From Candidatus Tepidiaquacellales bacterium UBA2330 (GTDB taxonomy: Bacteria; Bacteroidota; Ignavibacteria; Tepidaquicellales; Tepidaquicellaceae): a DNA stretch of 6,504 nucleotides. Position 1 is the first letter of the stretch. The number at the start of each line of letters is the position of its first letter. This document shows, one piece after another, positions 1-6,485 of this stretch. Made by a program: the position numbers and the translations under genes. The notes under the pieces are model-generated. The model worked only from the letters and a program-made list of their open reading frames with translations, ran no database searches and was not told the DNA's origin. The DNA lies in contig DDUU01000047.1 of the NCBI GenBank assembly GCA_002344965.1, positions 1-6,504 of the forward strand, read 5' to 3'.

Positions 1-111
1 AAATTTAATTATTTATTATCATTAATATAAAAAATATAATTGAATCAGAAATATGATTTAATTAACTTTGCTAAATTAACTAACAAAGCAATATTAACTG
101 TACTTACTGAA

Positions 112-119
112 TAATTTTG
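112..119 (+). promoter_or_regulatory. Candidate -7 promoter element (TAnnTTTG type)
   Basis: TAATTTTG matches the Bacteroidota primary sigma factor -7 consensus TAnnTTTG exactly. Transcription would begin near 125-128, giving a leader of about 55 nt before the start at 181. The partner -33 element (TTTG/TTG) is not found at the expected spacing of about 19-21 nt; the nearest TTTG is at 67-70, too far away. In such AT-rich DNA the match could be chance, and it is not certain that this lineage uses the same consensus. Confidence 0.25.
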
Positions 120-160
120 TTCTTATTGATAGTATTAATTTCCCCGGGAGACTATTTGAA

Positions 161-172
161 ATGAGAGATTAA
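161..172 (+). promoter_or_regulatory. Possible three-codon leader ORF (Met-Arg-Asp-stop)
   Basis: ATG AGA GAT TAA lies 8 nt before the start codon of the dehydratase gene. A purine-rich GGGAG at 146-150 sits 10 nt upstream of this ATG, which is a better Shine-Dalgarno spacing than anything the main start at 181 has. It could be a minimal leader ORF feeding ribosomes to the main gene, or the purine run could serve the main gene directly at a long distance. A chance occurrence is the most likely explanation. Confidence 0.12.
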
Positions 173-180
173 ACTTATAT

Positions 181-2106
181 ATGATAGAAAATTTTCTAAA
201 TAAAAGACTCCTCAAACTCCGAAACAGGCATCTGCTTGTCATTGACATATTACTCCTTTTTATAAGCCCGTTTTTAGCTTTATTAATCAGACTTGACGGT
301 CAGGTTGATCTGCCTTTTTATACTGAAGCGCTTATTTATTCATCCGTAATTTTTCTATGTTCCAATATATTCATTTTTTACAGACTTGGACTTTACAAAA
401 GATACTGGAACAGCGCAAGCGTTGATGAACTTGCAAAAATAATATATATAGTTTTTTTTGCAATTATAGTTGAAATTATAATTTTTGTATTATTTTATAA
501 TTTTTCATGGTTTGATTTTGAAAGACTCCCGCAGTCATTGCCTCTGCTTGACGGTATATTCAAATTTATTTTTGTTGCAAGTTCCAGATTCAGCATCAGA
601 CTTTTCGAAAGACTGAATGAAAGAAGAAAGATATCGTATCACGGAGAAAGAGTGCTTGTCGTAGGATCGGGTAAATCAGGCACTTCTATTGTTCAGGAAA
701 TGCAGAGAAATCCTCAGCTTGGTTTGAATCCTGTTGCATTTGTGGATGATGATACCGAGAAAAGAGGATTGAAGATCAGAGGGGTTCCTGTTATGGGAAC
801 GAGGAATGCAATTCCCGAAGTCATTACAAAAATGGATATCAATAAAGTCATTATTGCAATGCCTACTGCGCTGGGTTCAGATATTCGCGACATTGTTTCG
901 ATATGCAGAAATACGGGAGTTCAAACCAGAACCATACCAGGCATTTATGAAATACTTGATGATAAAGTCCGCATTGAAAGCATCAGACAGGTTCAGATCG
1001 AGGATTTGCTGAGAAGAGAACCGGTTAAGACTGATATTAAAAAAGTAGAAGATTTTCTCAAAGGAAAAAAAGTACTGGTTACTGGCTCAGGCGGATCTAT
1101 CGGCAGCGAATTATGCAGACAAATCATAAAATGCAATCCGTCAGAAATCATTATTCTCGGACAGGGTGAAAATTCCATATATGACATTGATTATGAACTG
1201 AGGAAAAGAATTTCAATTATAAACGGCAAACAGCTTCTTACTGATATTAAAACAGTTATTGCAAATATCAGATCATATGACAGACTTGATAAAATATTTG
1301 AGGAATACTCTCCGGATATAATCTTTCACGCAGCTGCGCATAAGCATGTGCCGATTATGGAAGCGAATTCCTGCGAAGCAATAAGCAATAACGTAAAGGG
1401 TACGCAAAATCTGATAGACCTTTCTTTAAAGCATAATGTCGATCACTTTGTTTTTATATCCACAGATAAAGCGGTAAATCCGTCGAGCATTATGGGGGCA
1501 AGCAAACGCGTTGCTGAAATGATAGTTCTGAATGCGGCAAGGGAGCATGGTAAAAATTATTCTGCAGTCAGATTCGGAAACGTGCTCGGAAGCAGAGGCA
1601 GCGTTGTGCTTTCTTTCAAAAAACAAATATCCGAAGGCGGTCCAGTTACTATAACTCATCCCGATATCCAGAGATATTTTATGACAATTCCTGAAGCAGT
1701 ACAGCTTGTTCTTCAGGCATCCGTGATCGGAAACGGCGGCGAGATCTTCGTGCTGGATATGGGTAAACCGATTAAGATCATTGACCTCGCAAAAGATATT
1801 ATCAGACTTTCAGGATATGAAGTGGAGAAGGATATTAAAATAGTTACTATAGGTCTCAGACCCGGTGAGAAATTATTTGAAGAACTTTTTATTCCCGGAG
1901 AGCTTTATGAAAAAACAATTCATGAGAAAATTCTTATCGCGACTAACGCCAGTCAGTTCATCCCCGAAAATTTCAGAGGCAATCTTGAATTACTTCTGAA
2001 TAAACGGTATGACAATGACAAAGAACTTATTAAGACTCATTTGAAAATACTTGTTCCTGAATACATTCCTGATGTCAATTTACATTCCGGTGTCAGTGTA
2101 ATCTGA
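181..2106 (+). CDS. Membrane-anchored UDP-N-acetylhexosamine 4,6-dehydratase, WbpM/PglF/CapD type
   Basis: The 641-residue protein has the full length and domain order of the long nucleotide-sugar dehydratases (usually about 600-665 residues). Four predicted membrane helices lie near residues 18-37, 50-67, 86-106 and 116-134. A first Rossmann-like domain follows with GSGKSG at 162-167, then the catalytic short-chain dehydrogenase domain with its NAD(P)-binding TGSGGSIGSE at 301-310. Further family motifs are HAAAHKHVP (383-391), STDKAVNP (427-434), RFGNVLGSRG (464-473) and RPGEKLFEE (560-568). The usual catalytic Tyr of YxxxK is Met438 (MGASK, 438-442), as in WbpM; Asp429 and Lys430 are the expected dehydration residues. 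Family members convert UDP-GlcNAc to the 4-keto-6-deoxy sugar at the inner face of the cytoplasmic membrane, the first step toward amino sugars of O-antigen, capsule or protein glycans. The start is fixed by an in-frame TGA at 157-159 with no other start codon between. The exact sugar substrate and end product cannot be told from sequence. Confidence 0.95.
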   Translation: MIENFLNKRLLKLRNRHLLVIDILLLFISPFLALLIRLDGQVDLPFYTEALIYSSVIFLCSNIFIFYRLGLYKRYWNSASVDELAKIIYIVFFAIIVEIIIFVLFYNFSWFDFERLPQSLPLLDGIFKFIFVASSRFSIRLFERLNERRKISYHGERVLVVGSGKSGTSIVQEMQRNPQLGLNPVAFVDDDTEKRGLKIRGVPVMGTRNAIPEVITKMDINKVIIAMPTALGSDIRDIVSICRNTGVQTRTIPGIYEILDDKVRIESIRQVQIEDLLRREPVKTDIKKVEDFLKGKKVLVTGSGGSIGSELCRQIIKCNPSEIIILGQGENSIYDIDYELRKRISIINGKQLLTDIKTVIANIRSYDRLDKIFEEYSPDIIFHAAAHKHVPIMEANSCEAISNNVKGTQNLIDLSLKHNVDHFVFISTDKAVNPSSIMGASKRVAEMIVLNAAREHGKNYSAVRFGNVLGSRGSVVLSFKKQISEGGPVTITHPDIQRYFMTIPEAVQLVLQASVIGNGGEIFVLDMGKPIKIIDLAKDIIRLSGYEVEKDIKIVTIGLRPGEKLFEELFIPGELYEKTIHEKILIATNASQFIPENFRGNLELLLNKRYDNDKELIKTHLKILVPEYIPDVNLHSGVSVI

Positions 2107-2172
2107 CAAATAGATTCCATACATACCTGAAATTTTTAAGAGAATAATAAAAATTTAAATTCAAAATTATTT
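2107..2172. other. Short AT-rich spacer between dehydratase and Wzi-like gene
   Basis: These 66 bases hold no clear hairpin terminator and no TAnnTTTG match. The only purine-rich run (AAGAGAA, 2138-2144) is nearly 30 nt from the next start, too far for a normal Shine-Dalgarno site. The spacing allows co-transcription of the two flanking genes but does not prove it. Confidence 0.5.
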
Positions 2173-3870
2173 ATGAGAAGACTTTACATTTTTCTTTTAT
2201 TTCTTTCTTTGTTTTCGTTCCTTTCTTTTCTTACAGTAAGAAACTCTTCAGCTCAGGTGGAGCTTGTGCCGGTTGACAATACAGTGTATGATTATTTACA
2301 GAGAATGCTAACCATGAAAATCATAAAAGGATATAATCCTGCGGTTATTCCGGTATCAAGAGGAGCAGTAGCGGATTATCTGAAAGTGATAAAAGAAAAT
2401 TCTTCAAAAATTTCATCTACTGATAAAAAACTTTTAAATGATTATGAAATTGAATTTCAGTATGAACTTACATCAGAGCTGAAGAAATCAAGTTCTCTTT
2501 TCAATGAAATTAGTCATATATTTTCCGATGACAGACAAAAATATCTTTACGCTTACGCCGATTCAAACGCTACTTTGTTTTTTGACGGATTAGGAAGTTT
2601 ATCTCAGAGAGAATCAAGAGGTGACTCAATCGGCAGACATTCAATAGGTCTCGGCGAGCTCGGCTTCAGAGTCAGAGGGACATTGTTTGACAGAGTGGCT
2701 TATTATCTGAGAGCTTCAAACGGACAGAAACTTTCAGGCGATTCAGCTGATGTTACTTTTGCAAGATATACTGATCCTAAATTATTCGCACAGTATAAAT
2801 TTGAGTATGAGCAAAGGAACTTCGACACTTTCGACGGTTATCTGAGATATCAGACGGAGCGGAACTGGCTTGCCCTAACTGTCGGCAGAAATCCGGTATA
2901 TCAGGGTTTCGGATTTATTGACAGACTTTATTTGTCAAACAATACCGTGCCTTATGATTTCCTGAAACTTGATCTTGCTTATAAATCTGTTTCATATTCT
3001 TTTCTTTACGGCAGCATAAGAGGCGACTCTCTCGGAAGACAGCTTGACGCAAAAAATATCGCGACACACAGAGTCGATGTCGGATTCGGCGATAATTTCA
3101 GAATGGGATTATTTGAAAGCGTTATTATCTCAAACTCGCCGTTTAGTTTTACATTTTTAAATCCGATAAGTTTTTTGACTTCTGCGGAACTCAGCAAAGC
3201 GTCGCAGACAGGTGACAACAATGCAAACAATTCTATTCTCGGTATTGACGCATTTGTAATTCCCATAAGGAATGTCGCACTGCAGGGTTCGTTTCTCGTA
3301 GATGATCTTGAATTCAGTACGCTTTTTGAAAGCGATGCAAAGATCACTAATAAATTTGCATGGCAGCTTGGCGGTCTGTGGTCGGACGCTTTCACTCTGC
3401 CGAATCTTGATATGAGAATTGAATATACAAAACTTGATCCGTTTGTGTATTCCCATGTTTCAAATAAATCAACTTACACTAACTGGGATCTTCCTCTCGG
3501 ACATCATCTTCCGCCGAATTCAGATGAGATAGCTTTCAGATTCGGATATGATTTTACCAACAGAATAAATCTGAATTTAATGTATCAGTTTCAAAGGTCT
3601 GCTGCCGGAATTGTTACGGATTCAGTTGGCAGAGTAATTGTAAATTACGGTGGTGATATAAGTAATGCGTCAGGTTATTCCGTTTCAGATCCGGAATTTC
3701 TCAAAGGAAACAGAGTCAACAGGGGCATTATCACTGCAAACTTTACATGGGAATTTTTAAGACAGTTTTATCTGGAGTTTAAATATGTTCACAGAGTAAT
3801 TGACAACATTTATCAGAATGTTAAATTCACTGATGATTATGGCTTTGCAACAATACGGGTTGATTATTAA
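2173..3870 (+). CDS. Outer-membrane beta-barrel, Wzi-like capsule assembly family protein
   Basis: The 565-residue protein begins with a classical signal peptide: two Arg, a long Leu/Phe-rich core (residues 4-22) and a likely cleavage after Ala27 (SSA|Q). No lipobox Cys is present. A short N-terminal region (about 39-69, containing YDYLQRML and IPVSRGAVADYL) resembles the periplasmic start of Wzi-family proteins. The rest alternates polar and hydrophobic residues like beta-strands. Family-like landmarks are GRNPVYQGFGF (238-248), FLNPISF (328-334), LVDDLEF (375-381) and WDLPLGHHLPPNSDE (438-452). The chain ends in IRVDY, an aromatic C-terminus expected for barrel insertion by the BAM machinery. 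Wzi of enteric bacteria is a surface lectin that helps hold group 1 capsule on the cell. A nearby sugar-nucleotide dehydratase supports a surface-polysaccharide role. It is somewhat longer than typical Wzi (about 480 residues), and its ligand is unknown. An in-frame TAA at 2137-2139 and the immediate signal peptide support this start. A general porin-like barrel is the main alternative. Confidence 0.8.
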   Translation: MRRLYIFLLFLSLFSFLSFLTVRNSSAQVELVPVDNTVYDYLQRMLTMKIIKGYNPAVIPVSRGAVADYLKVIKENSSKISSTDKKLLNDYEIEFQYELTSELKKSSSLFNEISHIFSDDRQKYLYAYADSNATLFFDGLGSLSQRESRGDSIGRHSIGLGELGFRVRGTLFDRVAYYLRASNGQKLSGDSADVTFARYTDPKLFAQYKFEYEQRNFDTFDGYLRYQTERNWLALTVGRNPVYQGFGFIDRLYLSNNTVPYDFLKLDLAYKSVSYSFLYGSIRGDSLGRQLDAKNIATHRVDVGFGDNFRMGLFESVIISNSPFSFTFLNPISFLTSAELSKASQTGDNNANNSILGIDAFVIPIRNVALQGSFLVDDLEFSTLFESDAKITNKFAWQLGGLWSDAFTLPNLDMRIEYTKLDPFVYSHVSNKSTYTNWDLPLGHHLPPNSDEIAFRFGYDFTNRINLNLMYQFQRSAAGIVTDSVGRVIVNYGGDISNASGYSVSDPEFLKGNRVNRGIITANFTWEFLRQFYLEFKYVHRVIDNIYQNVKFTDDYGFATIRVDY

Positions 3871-3879
3871 AAGGCAACA

Positions 3880-3945
3880 ATGTCATCAGGAAATCAGTGG
3901 ATAGAAAATGTTAAGCAGAAATTTCCGAAAGAAGAAATATTTTAA
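3880..3945 (+). other. Small 21-codon open frame after the Wzi-like gene
   Basis: An ATG nine bases after the TAA of the Wzi-like gene opens 21 codons ending at TAA 3943-3945. It lies in the same frame as the preceding gene. The peptide is hydrophilic with plausible composition (begins MSSGNQWIENVK, ends KEEIF) and has no signal peptide or known motif. Unlike the flanking non-coding bases it is not strongly AT-rich. It may be a small gene, the remnant of a former gene, or chance. No ribosome site is evident; AAGGCAA at 3871-3877 is the only purine-rich run and lies too close to the ATG. Confidence 0.12.
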
Positions 3946-3972
3946 AATGAATTTTAAATTTAATATTATATA
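3946..3972. other. Very AT-rich start region of the T9SS protein gene
   Basis: The bases before the start at 3973 are almost all A and T and contain no Shine-Dalgarno sequence. This is the usual look of translation starts in the Bacteroidota and relatives, where weak structure and A-rich leaders replace Shine-Dalgarno pairing. A small AT palindrome (ATTTTAAAAT, 3939-3948) is too weak and too AT-rich to call a terminator. Confidence 0.35.
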
Positions 3973-6438
3973 ATGAAACAAAATGTATTTATTTTTTTAA
4001 TCATGATCCTTGTTAATTTGGGAACATCATTTTCTCAGATCTCCGGAAACGATCTGCCGAATTCGATTGCAATACAGCCGCCGAATATGATAACTTCACC
4101 GGCAGGCACGTTCAGTAATCCGGTGACTATAAACGGTTTTGATAATTTCAATCTCGGAGTGGATTTCGGAGAGCCGCATATTGCAACAAATCCGAGAGAT
4201 CCGCTGAACAGCATCTGCGCTTTTAACATCAACAATTATTATTACACTCTGAACGGATATGACTGGACGAAAATAAATGTTGTCTTTCCGGGATTTGCTG
4301 TGATCGGCGATCCGGTAATGGCATTTGACAGTCTTGGGAATGCATACTACACACAGCTTTATCAAAACGGAGCGACTTACGGTGTCTGTATTTCCAAGTC
4401 AACAAATAAAGGAGTAAACTGGACTTCGACATACAGCGTTTATTCTACAAACGTCGGACTTTCGGATAAAGAATGGATTGCTGCTGATCAGACAGCCGGA
4501 CCTAATTCAAATAATCTCTATGCATGCTGGAGACAATTCGGCGCTTCGGGAATGCGGTTTACAAGAAGCACTGATCTCGGCGCTACATGGTCCTCTGTTC
4601 AGTCGTTTACTGGCGGTCAGGGAGCTTATGTAGCCGTAGGTCCTAACGGAAGCGTTCAGGGCGGCAGCGTTTATTTTGCAGCTACAAACGGCGGTGCGAT
4701 CATTGTGAACAGATCAACTGACGGAGGAGTAAGTTTTTCGCCGCAGGTCGTCGCAACTTCTTATGTAACAGGCGGTGTATTCTGTGCGGGAAGAAATACA
4801 GTAAAGAACTGCATCAGAATGGACGGCTTTCCCAGAATGGCTGCTGATAACAGTTATACCGCATCAAGAGGAAATGTTTATATAGTGTATGCGCGAAATC
4901 CGGGTACACAGGATATTACAGATATTAATATGGTAAGATCAACGGACTTTGGCGTTACTTGGTCAGCGCCAGTAAGAGTTAATGACGATCAGACTACTAC
5001 AGATCAGTGGATGCCGGCAATCTCAGTAGACAGCAAAACAGGCAGAGTTTATATTGCATGGTATGACTCAAGGGAAGATCCCGTAAATAATTTAATGACA
5101 AAAATTTACGGAACAGTTTCAACTGACGGAGGATTAACATTTACTCCGAATAAAGCTATCTCGAATGCAGATTTTAATCCTAACAATATGGGAGTAAATC
5201 AGCCCGGCGGTGAAAGATATATTGGAGATTATTTCGGAATTCAGGCGATCAATAATACCGCTTATGTAGTCTGGATGGACGGAAGAAATAATCAGCTCGG
5301 CAGCTTCACAGGATATTATCCTGATTTTGGAATGACGGTAGATAAAAAATATGTAAATGCGGGAAATAACGATAATGTATCAATAGTGATCAAAGCTCCA
5401 GCAGTAAACGGTCCGTACGTGGGCGGTGTTAAATTCTCTGCTTCGCTTGAAACACCTCCGTCATCCGGAACTATTACATTCTCTTTTCTCAACGGAAAAG
5501 ATTCTGTGAATGTATTTCCTGATTCAGTAACCTTAATTGCAACTACTTCTGCCAATGTCACTCCCGGCGGATATAAAATTAAAATTGTCGGAACAGGTAC
5601 GCAGGGACCGCCGGTTCATCTGAGGACTTCAACTATTCTTGTAAATGCATCCGTGCTGACTGTCGGTACGAACAGACCCGGAATTGCAAACTTTACTGTC
5701 AACGGAGTTTCATATAATCAGCAGCAGGAACTGATCTATCCCAACGGAACAAATGTGAACGTCCGGGCGATTAGTCCGAGGACAATTGGCTCAACACAAT
5801 ATGTTTTTACTAACTGGTCAAACGGAGGAGATACGGCTCAGACTGTTACAATAAATTCCAGTTTAAATCTAACGGCATTTTATAAAGTTCAGTACAGACT
5901 TATTTTAACTTCAGCTTTTGGAACTACATTCGGCGGAAACATATATTACGATTCGGGTTCATCAGCTACATTCGGCGTAAACTCGAGAATTGTAAACAGC
6001 GGCGGTACAGTATATTATTTCAGAGGATGGACAGGAACTGGCGCCGGTTCTTATACAAGTCCGGACAGTACAGGAATTGATTCCGCAGTATCAATAAATG
6101 TAATTTCTCCCCTGGTAGAAACCGCAAGATGGACTACTACAACAAGCATATCTTCGATTGGTTCTGAAGTACCGGCAGAGTATTCTTTAAAACAGAATTA
6201 TCCGAATCCTTTTAACCCGTCTACGATAATTAATTTCTCCATCCCAAAAAGCGGAGTGATTAAACTCAGGATATATGACATTACAGGTAAAGAAATTGCT
6301 GCATTTGTAAATGAAGTTATGCCTGCGGGAAATTACAGTTACAGTTTCAATCCTGTTAATCTAAACAGCGGAGTATATTTTTACAAACTTGAATCCGAAG
6401 GATTTACGGACATAAAGAAAATGACGTTTATCAAATAA
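3973..6438 (+). CDS. Secreted Asp-box beta-propeller protein with InlB-like repeats and T9SS type A sorting domain
   Basis: The 821-residue protein has a signal peptide (hydrophobic core about residues 5-17, likely cleavage after Ser21). Residues about 60-445 form a beta-propeller. Seven blade-start motifs of the type xPxhAxD begin at 67, 113, 166, 217, 286, 347 and 418. Asp-boxes lie at 143-150, 199-206, 248-255, 323-330 and 383-390 (e.g. STDLGATW), with a degenerate one at 91-98. Automated pipelines would call this exo-alpha-sialidase, but no FRIP/YRIP motif is present, so enzymatic activity is doubtful. Cys271 and Cys280 could form a disulfide. A beta-sandwich-like stretch follows (about 452-558), then two InlB-B-like repeats marked by FTNWSNGG (612-619) and FRGWTGTG (683-690). 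The T9SS type A tail spans about 733-821: NYPNPFNPST (742-751), LRIYDITGKEI (765-775) and GVYFYKL (800-806). It should cross the outer membrane by the Por/T9SS machinery, then be cleaved near the tail and anchored or released. In-frame TAA at 3961-3963 fixes the start. Its binding target is unknown. Confidence 0.9.
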   Translation: MKQNVFIFLIMILVNLGTSFSQISGNDLPNSIAIQPPNMITSPAGTFSNPVTINGFDNFNLGVDFGEPHIATNPRDPLNSICAFNINNYYYTLNGYDWTKINVVFPGFAVIGDPVMAFDSLGNAYYTQLYQNGATYGVCISKSTNKGVNWTSTYSVYSTNVGLSDKEWIAADQTAGPNSNNLYACWRQFGASGMRFTRSTDLGATWSSVQSFTGGQGAYVAVGPNGSVQGGSVYFAATNGGAIIVNRSTDGGVSFSPQVVATSYVTGGVFCAGRNTVKNCIRMDGFPRMAADNSYTASRGNVYIVYARNPGTQDITDINMVRSTDFGVTWSAPVRVNDDQTTTDQWMPAISVDSKTGRVYIAWYDSREDPVNNLMTKIYGTVSTDGGLTFTPNKAISNADFNPNNMGVNQPGGERYIGDYFGIQAINNTAYVVWMDGRNNQLGSFTGYYPDFGMTVDKKYVNAGNNDNVSIVIKAPAVNGPYVGGVKFSASLETPPSSGTITFSFLNGKDSVNVFPDSVTLIATTSANVTPGGYKIKIVGTGTQGPPVHLRTSTILVNASVLTVGTNRPGIANFTVNGVSYNQQQELIYPNGTNVNVRAISPRTIGSTQYVFTNWSNGGDTAQTVTINSSLNLTAFYKVQYRLILTSAFGTTFGGNIYYDSGSSATFGVNSRIVNSGGTVYYFRGWTGTGAGSYTSPDSTGIDSAVSINVISPLVETARWTTTTSISSIGSEVPAEYSLKQNYPNPFNPSTIINFSIPKSGVIKLRIYDITGKEIAAFVNEVMPAGNYSYSFNPVNLNSGVYFYKLESEGFTDIKKMTFIK

Positions 6439-6443
6439 GTTTT

Positions 6444-6485
6444 AAGTTACGGATCTCAAGTTACGGGTTTCAAGTTTATCATGTC
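6444..6485. repeat. Decaying 14-nt tandem repeat, about three units
   Basis: Unit 1 (6444-6457) is AAGTTACGGATCTC, unit 2 (6458-6471) AAGTTACGGGTTTC and unit 3 (6472-6485) AAGTTTATCATGTC. The first two units agree at 12 of 14 positions; the third keeps AAGTT, the T at unit position 12 or 13 and the final C, and is degenerate. The array begins five bases after the stop codon of the T9SS protein gene. It has no evident open frame or hairpin. It may be an intergenic repeat family or a regulatory array. Confidence 0.55.

Larger units (their letters stand above)
1..180. other. AT-rich intergenic leader upstream of the dehydratase gene
   Basis: This stretch is very AT-rich and shows no convincing coding sequence on either strand. 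It holds a partial promoter match at 112-119, three direct copies of ATTAACT (61-67, 75-81, 93-99), an isolated GC-rich patch (TCCCCGGGAG, 141-150) and a three-codon start-stop unit at 161-172. No end of an upstream gene can be recognised, so whether the previous gene runs in the same direction is unknown. Confidence 0.6.

Noticed and set aside
806..1659. Small alternative-frame and antisense open frames inside the dehydratase gene
   Set aside because: The dehydratase motifs are continuous through this interval, and none of the small frames shows a recognisable protein pattern or start signal.
3006..3456. Two overlapping antisense open frames of 129 and 99 codons within the Wzi-like gene
   Set aside because: They lie wholly opposite a well-supported gene, overlap one another, and encode Ser/Cys-rich sequence with no domain, signal peptide or plausible start region.
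3939..3948. ATTTTAAAAT palindrome as an operator or terminator
   Set aside because: A ten-base AT-only palindrome is expected by chance in DNA of this composition and has no stable stem.
4035..4432. Three antisense open frames of 66-89 codons opposite the propeller coding region
   Set aside because: They overlap each other in different frames, are rich in rare residues, and are explained as shadows of the + strand gene.
4399..5142. Active exo-alpha-sialidase
   Set aside because: Asp-boxes are structural and occur in many non-enzymatic propellers. No FRIP/YRIP motif or clear catalytic set is visible.
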